From: Pyrenula massariospora
Lineage: Eukaryota; Ascomycota; Eurotiomycetes; Pyrenulales; Pyrenulaceae
Assembly: GCA_021030905.1 (NCBI GenBank)
Contig: JAGFMI010000006.1
Span: 682,001 to 746,000 of the forward strand
Reading direction: 5' to 3'
Length of the DNA: 64,000 bases
The notes below the pieces were generated by a model. The model was not told the DNA's origin, did no database searches, and saw only the letters and a program-made list of their open reading frames with translations. Position numbers and translations under genes: made by a program. How positions within the stretch are numbered: the stretch's first letter is position 1; each line of letters starts with the position of its first letter. Below, piece by piece: positions 22,481 to 34,402 of this stretch.

Positions 22481-24268
22481 TCACCCTGAGAACCCTCCAG
22501 ACTTGGCGTTCCTCTGCTGAAGTCTCAGTCTCGCAAACTCTTCCAATTCCCTAAGAGATGGCCGATCAACCCTGATGGGATTCTGGTCTTCCATTCGATC
22601 TAGGACAAAGCGATAGACGGCGTAGTCTTCATCCAATCTCCGCGCCTTCTTGACAAGGTAAAGTCCGTCGTATCTGAACCCATCGCGAGGTCGGAATCTG
22701 TTGATCTCCGGTAGGCGGAAAGAACGAAACAGCCTCACCGGGTTCCCGCTTGAGATGGAAGCAAACAGCACGTCGGTAGCGCGAGTGGCCCCGCGAATAG
22801 CGCCGTCCTGGTCGCCTTCATCCACAAAATCGCCGTCTTTGTTGAACCTGTCCCCTTTCGAGGTCCCCACAAATTTCACTCTTTCGCCAAAGTCTCGATC
22901 AGCATAGTCGTCGCGCTGGCTCGGGTTACTGAGAACGACAGATCTCGCTCCACCCTCCCTGTCGCCGTAGATTCCACCCTCGACGCTGCCGTGGGCTCCA
23001 TCACGCACCAGACATATCTGATTTGGCCAGCATTGGCCGTTCACCATGTCACCGGGGCCGAAATAATCTGCCGTTTTCTTGAACTCATATCCAACCTCTA
23101 GTCGGCGTGAAAGTGATACGTCCACCGCGCATCTCTGGTTCAGTCTGATCAGAATCCCGCGCAACGGATCGGGATCCCAGATACGAGCGCGCCATTTGCG
23201 CTTCAAGAAGGTCAAGTCTTCCACGATGTCCACAGGGATGCGCTCGGGGTTTCGATTTGCGAAGGATATAAAGACTCGTAGCCTATGTATGATGAAGCTT
23301 TTGTCGCGAAGAAGTTCATCCATTTTGAAGAATTTCATTCTTTCGATCCATCTGCACAAAGCGTGCTGTGCTTGTTCCCTTTGCTGCAAAGAAGCTTCCT
23401 GAATACGTCGCTGATACTCATGAAAAGTGAGGATGTCATTAAGCTGATGGCGATCAATTCTTTCGAGATTGACTTTGCGACTGTTCGAAACCGCTTGTTA
23501 GATCGTTCAGGCGAAAAGGAAGGATCAAACTCACAAACCGTGGAACAGAGCCTGCTCTCGAGGCCGTTTGGGGATTGGGGCATACGTCCTGCAATCCTCC
23601 CTATCACTTGGTATCTGATTACAACCATCAGATATGGGACATTCACAGTGTTCCGAAGGCTGTGGGCTTTCCCCGATGACCCGCCACGGCTTTTTCTTTG
23701 GTGGCCGTTGTCCGATTTCTAAGGAGTATCCCGTTGGTCTGGCGACGTCTATGTCCGGGCCCTGTATTTCGACCCCTTCCATCTCCATCCCAATGTTTCT
23801 CTCGTCGATTTCCCCTTCTTCTAGGTCGGTCATATAATGGAAGCTATTCCCATCTCCAGCCGAATCTTCCCCAGCTGACCCTCCCTCACTGTGCTGGTAC
23901 CAAGGAGGAACCGTTGTGGACGTCTGGGATCCTTGACTTTCGGTCAATCGCGACGTCGTGGACCCTGTAGCGCTGCTCGGTGCTGGTGAGCTCCAAGGGG
24001 GGATTGATGGTGACCGTCGCGATGGTGAAGGTGAAGTTATACCGGCTGTTTTTGGCGCATGTCTAAAAGAATGCGATCCAAGAGAAGTCAACGAGCTGTG
24101 AGGAGGTTGTTCATGGGTGCTTGTTCCCCTAGACGCAAGCCTCGTGGACTCCGAGTCAGATCGAAGGCTGTTCCGAACGGCTTCCCGGAATTCGCGCCTC
24201 TTTTGTTCCGTTGAGGGAGTCAGGGATTGGCGAGATGAAGGGCTGTGCTCCTCTCCAGATGATACCAT
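22481..24268 (-). CDS. SRA-YDG domain protein
   Basis: Exons 24268-23535 and 23480-22481; 577 residues. The first 245 residues are Ser/Pro-rich and disordered-looking with an acidic patch (MTDLEEGEIDERN). A helical linker (VNLERIDRHQLNDILTFHEY onward) leads to the SRA-YDG domain at about residues 385-545: GPGDMVNGQCWPNQ, GSVEGGIYGDREGGARSVVL, DDYADRDFGERVKFVGT, ATRATDVLFASISSGNPVR and FRYDGLYLVKKARR. SRA domains bind methylated cytosine, often hemimethylated or by base flipping, in UHRF1 and plant SUVH proteins. No SET, RING, PHD or nuclease domain is present here, so this is a stand-alone reader. Binding to 5-methylcytosine is inferred from the family only. The intron was chosen by its GTGAGT donor and CTAAC branch. 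Confidence 0.9.
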
Positions 24269-24874
24269 GGCGGGTATACCAATCTATGAGAAATGCACAA
24301 TGATGGGCAGGTCCGCCTTGAGAGAATAGATTCTTTAGTATAAGTTGGGAATTCCTTCAAATTAATTTGACCCTGAAGTTATTTTGGGTTGAGAAAGAAG
24401 GCTGAAGTGGGATGAAAATAAGAGAGTAGCTCAAGGTTAGAATAAGATGGAAGAAAGGGAATCTTAAAGGATCAACTCAGCGTTTCAAAATCTATAGATA
24501 GAGTATAACTCCTGTTAGATCTCCAAGGCGCTACGTTAGAACACAGCTCGGATGGGATGGTGAAAGTCTTTGTCCCATCTTATGCAGCAGTTGGATAGGT
24601 ATAGGAGGGTGGACTCTTGGAAGTGGAAGTGAGGATCTCACGGGCAGAGGCAAGAAACGTGCAGGCTCGGTGAAATACGGCTCGGAGGGAGCTCGTGGAA
24701 GGGACCCGATTTGGGGTTGAAAGGAAAGAGAATATCTACATTGAAAAGGCAGATTTACCTGGATGCGACAATCCGCGGTGTCTTCCTAGACAAAGATTTC
24801 CAAAGTCTGTAAGCAGCTGGTTCGGTTGCACAACGTAGTGACATCTGGATTGCCCGTTGGCTTTTTCTGCTCCG

Positions 24875-24911
<37 letters not shown>

Positions 24912-26811
24912 CACCGCCACGAAGCACATTTAATATCGTCAGATTGCAAAGGTCAACTCCGGTTGCTGAATGTTAGCAATGGAGTCCAAGAATGCCTATT
25001 CAGTTTTCATGGTGCCTTTCATGATCTTGATATAGATGAGTGTTCCTCCCAGGTGGGAAAGGTTCGACTTGCCATGATTTCTCCATACAGCTTCTATTTT
25101 CTTTTTTTGCGCCTTCTTAACAATGATCAAACAAACATCAGACTACGTGACGAGCACTATAATGGTACACTAGTTCAGCCCAATACTATGGAAAGTAAAC
25201 ATAGTATGCAGGTATTCCAGTGGCGTGATCCCCAGGTTATGCCCTTCGCATTTGTTGAAGGTGCTTGTAAAGGTGGCATTGTAGCGAAGAAGAAGGAAGA
25301 ACGCTGTGTCGCTGACATGTTTCTTGGCTCTTTTGAAAGTCAAACACAGGAATAGAGTCCTGCAGTATGTGAAAGCCACATGTAGAGCACCTGAGCAGAC
25401 GGGCTTCCATTTAACTTTCCCGTGTGCACTTGTTGGCCTCGATTCAGTGTACAAATCCTGTCTGCGAAGCTTGTTGCTCGTTGTCAATCTCGGATTCACA
25501 GCATGAATTCTGTGTGTAAGACATCTTGTACTTCAGAGCATTGTACAGGCAGTACCTTCTCTCGATGCAGCTTATGCAAGCTGTGGCATATTGGAGAGGG
25601 ACAATCTCATCCTTTCGTGATTGAAAGCTGAGGATCTGCGGAGGTGTTACCGTGTTTCTAGCAATGTATATTGAGGCACCAGTCGTATTTCTCCAAGAAC
25701 GCAGAAAAGGCCGCAGGTATCAACAGAGGAAGAAATTCTGAGGATACAGGAAAACGAAAAACGTCGGCACCATTTAGCTGCTTCCGGATGACAAACATGG
25801 TGGCCCTCATGACATGATTGTCGAGAGTTCGTTCAAAGGCAGCTTGGGAATCCTTTCCAGTCCTTTCCACTAAGCTCTCCCTCAGGAGGTCTAATAGCCA
25901 CGAGAGCATGGAGTAACAATGGAGTAAGAGACATCTCGAAAGCTGTCACTACAGAGAAAGAAAGAGAGTAAAAATCCTTCAAGGTTGTGAAAATGCGGGA
26001 TGTCGTGGCGGCGAGGAGAACGCACCTCCATGGAAATACACAGTTTTTCGAGCCGAACGCTTAGACTGTTCGACCTCACCTTCCAGTCGTTTAATGAGAA
26101 GTCATCAGACGTCTCTACAGAATGCTCTTGCCAGGCAATCCGACAGTACTGCGTGCTATAGTCGTCTACTTCCTCGGACTTCGTGCACTGGAAAATTGCT
26201 TTTGGCGCATACAAATTGGCTCCGAAACGCCGCTAACAGGAATGATTTCTAGAAGCATTAGGTGACCGGGAGGCGGCCACAGAGAGCGGGAGGAACCACG
26301 ACTGTGTGGAGGCTAAAATGACGACAAAGGCGAAGGCGTGGCTGGCGTGCATGGTGAGGCGTTGCGAGGCTGTGCCAACCAAGCCAAGGCAACAAATTTT
26401 GACAGGCAGATGATGGACGGCCGGCCGTTCATCGACGGCATTGAGAATTGTACGTCAAAAGATGGTCGATGATGGCGCGCGTTGGTGGTGACAGCGCCGG
26501 GGAGAGGAGCGAGGATGGAGCCTTCAGATCTTGGCCCCACTGCCTCCGGCGTCTGGAGGGATTCCGCGGTGTGATGTGATGTTGATTTGGCGGTGAGAAG
26601 GGCGCTAACCCACCTCTCCCCAGATGCTGTCTGCTGCTGCTCCTCAAACCCATCATCCGCCTCCCATCAACAAGAATGTGACCGCTGCCCGCTGGAGGTC
26701 GAGCCATGGCCGTGGAAAGCCTTGCACCACCTGTCCTTGCTTCCACACAATAGTCTTCTTCGAATCCCTCCCTCTCCACACTCCACCCCCAGATGCGCCG
26801 GAAGAGTACAG
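24269..26811. other. Long intergenic region between divergent SRA-YDG and DUF7514 genes
   Basis: 2.5 kb that must hold both promoters and 5' leaders. It contains a GA microsatellite at 24877-24908. Minus-strand frames at 25658-25909 and 25891-26214 could be joined as a two-exon gene, but neither has an ATG in a suitable place, so I do not call it. Confidence 0.45.
24877..24908. repeat. (GA)16 microsatellite
   Basis: Perfect 32-bp GA run, in the presumed promoter/leader region of the SRA-YDG gene. On the transcribed minus strand it reads as a CT tract. Confidence 0.95.
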
Positions 26812-28649
26812 ATGGACGCCCACAACCACAGCGGGAATTTCTGGGGAAATGAGCTGATCCGTCCTGACAAGAGCGCCTCGCCTTTGCTAGAGCAGCTATG
26901 CCTGGGAGTCGCAAAGACCATAGTTAGTTCACCGCCATCGTCATACCGTGCTGAAATGTGAACTGACAGCGCGGACAGGCCACTACATTTGAGCCCACAG
27001 CTACCGACCAACTCACGCCTCAAAAGGTCGCTGCCTTCTACCGCTCGGTGGGTGGAAACTACGATGACATATTCTTGAAGACTCCCAGCGCTTCATTGTC
27101 CCTCATCTACCGCTCCCTTGGCTGCTTTCATAGTCTGCAACCTACCGCGAATGCCTTCGAAAGCCCGTCCATACCCGCCTTGCTGCCCAATGGCTTCGTC
27201 CGTTGGCAGACAATGCAACTGCTCTTGAACCCTGATGAGCATGTTCCATGGCTCCAGCAGGCTGTGAAGCGTTTCGATATAGTGAATCAAACCACAGGCG
27301 CAAAGTTCCCCAAGAGCCTTCCTCGCAACGCATTTCCCGAGAAGCCAGATGAAGAGATCTGCAAATGGCACAAGATGATTAGCGAGCGCCTGGAACAAGA
27401 TTTCAATACGAGACGTATCAAGGCCGCGTCTCCGTTGTACTCGCCGCGTGGTGACCGGAATAGCGGCCACGATGGCGCCGACAGCGACTATTTTCCGCAC
27501 TCCCCACACCGTGGACAGACAAGGCGGCGACCGTCTTATCCATCCAGATCAGACTCCAATGATCAAAGAAAGACCTCTCAATCTTCCGATCGAAGGGGAA
27601 GCCTGCCTGATCAAGGACCATCCGCTTGGACATCCGCTGGCGAACCGTCGGTCCATTGGGCGAACGACCACAGATCACCCAGAGAGTCGTCAGCAACGAA
27701 TCGTATGTCTAGCTCGTCTGCCCATAGTCAGAACCGCCATCGAAATTCCAATGCTTCTTCCCACCACCGGCCCTCTAGCTCTTCCAACCACTCTCATCCA
27801 TCTCAGCCGCATTCCGCCCCTCTTGACCAGCCCAATATGCACCCAGCGCACCGACATGAATTGAGAAGCTCTGAGCATAAACATCGCCATCGGCCATCCG
27901 CAAACTCAGGCGCCCGAGTGCGTCCTCGCAGTCCGATCACTGGCACGTCCTCAGGATCAGCCGCGTCGTCCGAAGAATCAATCCCCCCTCACACTGCTCA
28001 CCCTACCTACGACCGTGGTCGTAGACGCGATAGCCTCTTTCCGCCAAACGCTCTTACCAATGGTGTCAAACGTGGCCTACATCACCTTCGGCGTCATTCT
28101 CATGACGCGACATACCGCAAAAGTCGAGATCAGGAACCGCCCGAATCCAGACCACCTCTCCCACCTCGGCCGGATATTCCAAATATGCGCCAAGCATACG
28201 AAAAAGATGGAGACCGCCGTCGCCCTGCTCCTGCTCCTGCTCCTGCTCCTGTTCAACCTCAGCCTCCTCCACCTGCTCTCGGCGTCTCTATTCCCGCGGC
28301 TACTCGCAACGGCAATTCGGTCAAATTCCACGAGCGCATGTTTTCCGGCGGGAACGATGATCACACAGGCGGCGCCAATAGCGCCCCGGATAGTCCCGCC
28401 ACCAAAAACTCTGCATCGACGCCTCGCTTCAAATATACTGATTCTCGAGGCAGAGACGTTCGTCGAGGCATTCAAAACAATAGGAGCCATAGCGGCTCAG
28501 AAGCCGACCGCGTTCCTGAGAGGCAGCGACTCAGGCATTACGGAGCGCCGGGCAGGGTAAAGACTGTGAGCGGAGTTGGGGGAAGAAAATATGCGAGCGC
28601 TGAGTTTGAATCGAGTCCTACGACAGAACCAGTATTGGAGAGGGTTTGA
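26812..28649 (+). CDS. DUF7514-type fungal protein, disordered C-terminal two thirds
   Basis: Exons 26812-26922 and 26979-28649; 593 residues. The conserved N-terminal domain, about residues 15-160, reads LLEQLCLGVAKTIATTFEPT, LTPQKVAAFYRSVGGNYDD, YRSLGCFHSLQP and LPNGFVRWQTMQLLLNPDEH, the pattern of fungal DUF7514 proteins of unknown function. From about residue 165 it is Ser/His/Arg/Pro-rich (SSSAHSQNRHRNSNASSHHR) with a PAPAPAPAP run near 28230-28255. The pattern resembles scaffold or RNA-associated disordered regions but gives no function. The start ATG at 26812 is chosen because exon 1 carries the conserved LCLGVAKTI. Domain assignment is from memory of the family pattern. Confidence 0.8.
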
Positions 28650-29489
28650 ATGGGTTTGCCAAGGCGAATTGAGTTCGAGCAGGGTTTGCTGAACAGCGAC
28701 AAGGATAATGGAGGATATGAAGCAATGACATGATTTTTGGTATGATTTACGGACAAAGAAAGATAGCTATGGCGTGCTCTGTGGGAGGTGGGATTTCGAG
28801 CGAAAATTGAGTGTTTTATTTGTGTCTTACCCCAGCGATCTCTCTTCAATCTATGAACCGGCGGAATCTGGTCGGCATTTGCTGCTTACGTTGGTATTTG
28901 GATCCCTACAAAAGAGCAAGAGACAAAACAAAGTACATAGGACATGCTGGCGACAGCGCATTTGATTCTCATGAATGCAACGATTGATTCTCACTTCAAA
29001 TACTATGCTATCATACCATGAATCCGAGCGACGATTCAACAGTTCACGTGAAATGTGGTCCTAACGTGTAGACAGGACCGTTCCATTCAAATACTCCTAT
29101 TTCGAAAGGGGGGTATCAACCGTCGACAAAGCAAAAACGCCGAGAAGTGCCACATTCAACTCTTTGTGCTTTTTCAACTGCCAGCTCATGCCTGCTGAGC
29201 CGGCCATGCTTTTTGCGCCTTAACGAATGCCATACCCAACGATTGTTCATAAAGCAAGTACACAAGAGCGAAAGAAGACGCCATCGCCATGCAGTTCCGT
29301 CACAAAAGATCGTGTGCACATCACCATGATCGAACCTTCCCTTTGTACGCCTCAAATCTTTTTATTGCTAAAGGAAAATAATTCATTGTCTTCTGTCTAT
29401 CTATAAAACTCCAAGCACCAGGCCCAGAAGTGGAAGTTGCGCGTCTTTGTCTACGGTCTTTATCGGCTTTGTCCGATCGGTCGATCCGT
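28650..29489. other. Shared 3' region of DUF7514 and DUF7492 genes
   Basis: 840 bp between convergent stops. Open frames are short and lack motifs; nothing else seen. Confidence 0.45.
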
Positions 29490-31688
29490 TTAGGCTCGAA
29501 AAGAGGTGGCGTAGACCCTTCGAGCGGTGACGTTCTCGGACGAGGGCTCGGCGCGGGCATTGTTGTAGTCAGGCTGATACTCCGATCGACCATGGACGCG
29601 GCGTGTCGTAGCTTGTGAGTGAGCGTTGGGAAAATCGTCGGAGGCGCCCGACCTAGTCATAGTAGTGGTAGTCGTGGCTACCGTGGGGGTGGCGCCGCCA
29701 TCCGCTTCTGCTGTTGTAGTCAGTAGTGAGTCGCTACCAGCTGGCATCACAAGGAGTGTGGATACTGACCTGCGAAGGTGACCATTCAGATGGTTGACAT
29801 CTCTGGGACGAGCTGCTGGGGTGCTGCTGGCGCCAGCGACAGGTAGAACTGACATGCCCTGGCGCCCACTTGGGAGCGGAGCTACCGGTGCTGCGCTTTG
29901 AGCGGACGAGGAGTTCTGCGCAGTGCCGTTAGTCGAAGACGTCATATTGGTATTTGTCGAGCACGGTACAGAATCTGATGAGCTCGATGTAGAGCTGTTT
30001 GATGGTGCAGGTGCTGTAGGTGCAGCAGCCGCGGAAGATGTTGAAGCGACGATGCCAGGTGTAAAATTTGGAATTACACCCGGAGTCGAAGAGGGCACAA
30101 CACCAGGTGTGAGATTCGCCGCAGATGTGCTGTTCTTATCAGTGCACGAGCCTGTTGAGGAGGATGATCCAGCGGCGTACCCTGAGCTAACGTTGCCTGA
30201 GCTTTGAGGGTTACTTGATGCGTCAGCATTGGAGGTTGCCGTGACTGTTGTTAAAGCGGTCGACGTGACAGATTCTGTCCGCGTACTCGTTAGCGGCGAC
30301 GCGGTACTGGGGATGTAAGACTGAGCTGCCGTACCGGGTTGTGAGCCACCACCACCCGTAGCATTGGATGACGCAGATGCTGACGAAGCAACGACGCCAC
30401 CAAGGTTTGTTGTAACGGAAGTCGTGACTGTTGAATACAGTGTTGTGAGGGAATGGTCCGCTGAGTGGCCGGTTAGTCGCCGTGGGGCGTCAAAAGAAGT
30501 TGGTTTACCTGTCACTGTTGTGGTGACTGTCACTGTTGGAGCGACTGCAGAGCATATGTTTGACATTGCCGCAGTGGTGACGGTTGTTGGCGTCGCGGCT
30601 GAGGCTGATGGAGAGCCTGAAGCAGCCGAAGAAGCACTAGAGGCCCCAGATGATGCTGCAGGCGCACTGTAAGCAGGTGAAGAGGCGCTGAGAGCTGTCG
30701 AAGTGGCAGACGAAGAGGCAGAGTTATACGTACTATTCGAAGAGCTGCCGCTGTCGGTAGTGTTGCTACTGCTTCCGGTACTAGAGCCAGACGAGGAACC
30801 ACCCACGAGCTGAGCAAATTGGCTGGAAACAGCCGACTTGCCAAATTTTTGAGGTTGGACAAACCCTGCCTGCACTTGTTTTTGGGAGCCGCCTTGAGAA
30901 TCGCCTTGGGAACCGCCCTGGGCGACGATGTCAATATCCATGCATGCTGTGTACGTCTCGAGCCCTCCAGCTCCACCAGACATGACCGTGCGCCAGTCCC
31001 AAACCCAGTACACAGTCAAAGTCTTGCCTAGTGTTGCACTGGCTGGGATTTGAAAGTCTTGCTGGCAAGGAAGGTCGGTGCTGGCGGCAAGCGGATTTGG
31101 TGTTAGGGGAAACTGTTGCTGTCGTTGATTTGCAATCGGAGATCCATTCGGCTGGTAGCATTGGCCGTCATCATATGTTGAGTTCGACAACAGAACGCCT
31201 CTTCCATCTCCGCCCTTGCCGTCTGGCGTCCATTGTTGCCAGACGTCGAGGAGCTTTTCGTCGGACTTCGGCTGGCTGGTGGCGTATACATATACAGGAC
31301 CTTGGTGTTGAGGCTTGCCTGACTTGACGTCTGGTTGCGTGACGTGGCCATTCTCCAGCCAATTCAGAGCAACAAACCCTCCCGGTGGAGCCTGCAACCT
31401 CGCAAAGCCGCTGGGCTGTTGTTGCTGCTGTTGAGTGGGCATGCACATGGGGGTGTCCTTCAGCGTCGCGTTGATTTGAGTTGGGTCTAAGGTCGAGGTC
31501 AAGACTTTGTGGACCAAAGCTGTGTCGCTAAAGCCCGGAGAACCACGAGCTATATAGCCGCGTTGGTAGCCAAGTGCGCCGGTAAAGCTCCCATTTGGGG
31601 CGATATTTGAAAGAAACTCGATCCATGTGTGGGCGTGGCCACCCGCCGCGAGGACGAGCAATGCCAGTGACAGTTGTGGCGGTGTCAT
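29490..31688 (-). CDS. Secreted DUF7492 (LPMO-like) protein with Ser/Thr-rich tail
   Basis: Single exon, 732 residues from the ATG at 31688 (MTPPQLSLALLVLAAGGHA); the frame extends further upstream but without a better start. Signal peptide cleavage after GGHA would expose His as residue 1 (HTWIEFLSNIAPNG), as in copper LPMOs. The conserved domain continues: GALGYQRGYIARGSPGFSD, GGFVALNWLENGHVTQPD, GPVYVYATSQPKSDEKLLDV, GVLLSNSTYDDGQCYQPNGS, LPCQQDFQIP and LTVYWVWDW. This is the fungal DUF7492 pattern, distantly LPMO-like. About 430 Ser/Thr/Ala-rich residues follow, likely heavily O-glycosylated. No C-terminal hydrophobic GPI signal is present. Probably extracellular or wall-associated; copper binding is inferred from the exposed His and the GHVT His. 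Confidence 0.85.
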   Translation of the reverse strand: MTPPQLSLALLVLAAGGHAHTWIEFLSNIAPNGSFTGALGYQRGYIARGSPGFSDTALVHKVLTSTLDPTQINATLKDTPMCMPTQQQQQQPSGFARLQAPPGGFVALNWLENGHVTQPDVKSGKPQHQGPVYVYATSQPKSDEKLLDVWQQWTPDGKGGDGRGVLLSNSTYDDGQCYQPNGSPIANQRQQQFPLTPNPLAASTDLPCQQDFQIPASATLGKTLTVYWVWDWRTVMSGGAGGLETYTACMDIDIVAQGGSQGDSQGGSQKQVQAGFVQPQKFGKSAVSSQFAQLVGGSSSGSSTGSSSNTTDSGSSSNSTYNSASSSATSTALSASSPAYSAPAASSGASSASSAASGSPSASAATPTTVTTAAMSNICSAVAPTVTVTTTVTGKPTSFDAPRRLTGHSADHSLTTLYSTVTTSVTTNLGGVVASSASASSNATGGGGSQPGTAAQSYIPSTASPLTSTRTESVTSTALTTVTATSNADASSNPQSSGNVSSGYAAGSSSSTGSCTDKNSTSAANLTPGVVPSSTPGVIPNFTPGIVASTSSAAAAPTAPAPSNSSTSSSSDSVPCSTNTNMTSSTNGTAQNSSSAQSAAPVAPLPSGRQGMSVLPVAGASSTPAARPRDVNHLNGHLRRSVSTLLVMPAGSDSLLTTTAEADGGATPTVATTTTTMTRSGASDDFPNAHSQATTRRVHGRSEYQPDYNNARAEPSSENVTARRVYATSFRA

Positions 31689-33457
31689 GGTGCCAGCAGG
31701 AGTAAAAATTCTGAGGATTTGAATGCTGTTAGAAAATTTTGGCTTAGAGGTCAAAGATGCCTTGGGATGTATATACTTCGAGATCGGAGGCGAAAACTGA
31801 AGCAAGTGATAGAATAAAGACAAAATGAGCCAGTCTCAGACCGGCAGAAAATACTTATAGTGGACAAAGACAGTCATTAACAATGAGTAAAGACAAAGAT
31901 GGTAAAAGTCTAACAGTCAAATGCCTTGGGCGAAGTTAGAATGTGAAGAATTGAATTGAAATCACGACAATGGGCATTCAATGCCCGCGACAATGGGACA
32001 GAACGCTCAATACAATGCGGAGGAAAAAGACTTGGCGGCGAAGGTTTTCTATAGTGCCCTGTGTAGTGGAGCATCATTTCTGCTGACGCGGAATCCGGTG
32101 AGCATCGAACAAGACCATTCTTGACCATGGGTTTGAGCTGGAGCGTTTGGCAGGGGATTTCAGATTTGCTTGGATCAACCGACAGGAGCCGTTGGAGGTC
32201 GAGTGGTTACCGAGGACAATCATAGGATCTAGCATGCTTGAGCGATTCAAAACACGTGGGGAAGTAGAGCCAGGGTCCCTTCTGGTGGCATCTGCAGGCC
32301 AGTCAAGACCCCGGGAGATCTGCTCGATCGTACAGAGCATATCTAGGGCTCAATTCACGTTTCAAGTACAAGGCGCGGTCAAGGCGCTTAGCAGTGGCGG
32401 GGTGGCAGAATGGCGCGGAACAAGCATCTGGTCTAGGAGGTCTTCGCTCCTCCTTCTCCTCCTTTTCTCTTCCGTCAGGAGTTTGCGCCAGACTTTGGTT
32501 GGACGATCAAGAAGGTATTGGAAAATATGTGAATGCTATTTCCGCGTGCAGTGAGTCTGATGCCCTTGATGACTCTACGCTGTTGGGGAGGCAGACGTGA
32601 GTCGACCTTGCACCCGTGGGACTGTGTCACGGTGGACTCAGATAGATGAAGTGCCTGGTCTGGGAAATAAAAGGCATGAAAGGCGGCGGCAGAGATGGCA
32701 GCATAGTGGTAACGGATGGACGTAGTCGCACGTTGAAGGAGATGGAACCCAGACGTGTGTCAGAAACATGCCGGCGGCCGAGCGTGATTGGTGGAGCTGT
32801 CAGCCTCAGCAGACCACACACGGAGACAAAACCACAGGATGAGGGTGAATCGAACAACTCCTTCTGCTTCACCACCTCAAGTCTAGACCTGCCATGATTT
32901 TGACTCTACTCAGACTTGCAATGTGCACTCTTATCCATGTCGGCGGGAGAAATAGTCACGTGTTCTCACTCCTGGCTCGTCCACCCGGCCCATCAGTGAA
33001 ATTATGATCCAGTCTCGTTTGGACGTTTCTTGTTGATAGAAAAGATGAGGTTCCGCCTCAGAGGTTTGTGTGCGGCGATCGGTGACACGGCGCTTGTGCC
33101 AGTTGTTTCTCACCGCATAACTGAGCGATTTAGTAAGCAAAGGGGACTGCCTCTGCCTTCATCCCCAGCCCGCCGTCTGCAACGCCTAAACTAGATCGTC
33201 CGAAGCTCTGCAATATCAACAGAGCTCTCATACTGCGTGCCGACTTCGTCAATCTTCGTCCGGTAAGGTAGGCGTGTCTGTCGATGATAACGAGGCATAT
33301 CCTCAAAACTCAAATCGGACCTTGCTCCGGCCTCCAACCTTATGACTATAAAGTTTCAACATCGCCTTTAGCCCTTTGCGGCTGATTGATTCTAAGTCGC
33401 TTCTCTCTTCTCCCAACTCTACTCTCTCTACTTCCCTCTACAACCAAATCGCAGGCC
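31689..33457. other. Intergenic between divergent DUF7492 and NmrA-like genes
   Basis: 1.77 kb. Frames at 32147-32554 and 32627-32875 have no family signal. Nothing further recognised. Confidence 0.45.
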
Positions 33458-34402
33458 ATGTCAACTCCGCATCGATACCTCATCACCGGCGCGACCGGCA
33501 GACAGGGAGGTGCTGTAATCGAAGCTCTCACTCGTCTCCAGCCCAACCCTCCCATCTCCATCTTCGCCCTAACACGCAACCTCTCCTCCCCTGCATCTCA
33601 ATCTATAGCCTCCAAGCCGAACGTTGAGCTTCTCCAAGGTGATCTCTCCGACTGCCCCGCCATCTTCGCCTCCGCCTCGACTTCCGGCCCCATCACAGGC
33701 GTCTTCAGCGTGCAGATGCCAGACATGCGCCGAAAGGGCGGGACGGATAACGAGGTGACCCAGGGCTGCGCGCTGATCGACGCTGCCCTCTCCCACGGCG
33801 TCCGCCACTTTGTCTACTCCTCAGTTGACCGGGGAGGGCCCAACTCTGACAACGATCCCACCCCGGTCCCCCACTTCGCAAGCAAACACAAAGTCGAGCA
33901 GCATCTCAAGACCGCCATCGATGCACAATCTTCCACGCCCGACGGCCAGAACAAGATGACCTACACCATCCTCCGCCCAACCGCCTTCATGGACAATCTC
34001 CAACCCGGTCTCGTCGGCTACTTGTTCGGCGCAATGTGGGAAACCATCGACCCAAAGCCCCTCCAGCTCGTCAGCACCTCGACCATCGGCGTCTTCGGCG
34101 CATCAGCACTCCTCCACCCCGACAGACCCGCCTACAAGAACCAAGCACTAACCCTCGTCGGCGACGAGCTCACCCAGCAAGAAGCCGACGCCGTCTTTCG
34201 AAAGGTCTTTGGGCGTCCGATGCCAAGGACGTATCCATTTGTGATCAAGACACTGCTTTGGTTGGTGGGAGAGATGGGGACGATGGTGGCGTGGTTCCGG
34301 GATCCTGGGTATGGTGGGAGCGTGGACGAGTGCCGGAGATGCGAGCCTGGGGTGCAGAATTTTGAGGAATGGCTGCGGGACAGCAGTAAGTTCAAGAATT
34401 AG
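33458..34402 (+). CDS. NmrA-like NAD(P)-binding protein
   Basis: Single exon, 314 residues. Atypical short-chain dehydrogenase fold of the NmrA/HSCARG type, which binds NAD(P) and in several members acts as a redox sensor or regulator rather than an enzyme. The Rossmann start is YLITGATGRQGGAVIEALTR; further blocks are VELLQGDLSD, GVFSVQMPDMRRKGGTDNEV, GVRHFVYSSVDRGG, FASKHKVEQHL and YTILRPTAFMDNL. The frame runs 24 codons further up but begins at TTG, so the ATG at 33458 (MSTPHRYL) is taken. The coding sequence is visibly C-rich at third positions compared with its neighbours. No nearby NmrA target such as a GATA factor is seen. Confidence 0.88.
   Translation: MSTPHRYLITGATGRQGGAVIEALTRLQPNPPISIFALTRNLSSPASQSIASKPNVELLQGDLSDCPAIFASASTSGPITGVFSVQMPDMRRKGGTDNEVTQGCALIDAALSHGVRHFVYSSVDRGGPNSDNDPTPVPHFASKHKVEQHLKTAIDAQSSTPDGQNKMTYTILRPTAFMDNLQPGLVGYLFGAMWETIDPKPLQLVSTSTIGVFGASALLHPDRPAYKNQALTLVGDELTQQEADAVFRKVFGRPMPRTYPFVIKTLLWLVGEMGTMVAWFRDPGYGGSVDECRRCEPGVQNFEEWLRDSSKFKN

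Noticed and set aside
25658-26214. Possible two-exon minus-strand gene ending KYDWCLNIHC
   Set aside because: The upstream frame begins at TTG, a phase-0 join at the best pyrimidine-rich acceptor gives an immediate stop, and no family motif is present. Only a weaker acceptor keeps frame.
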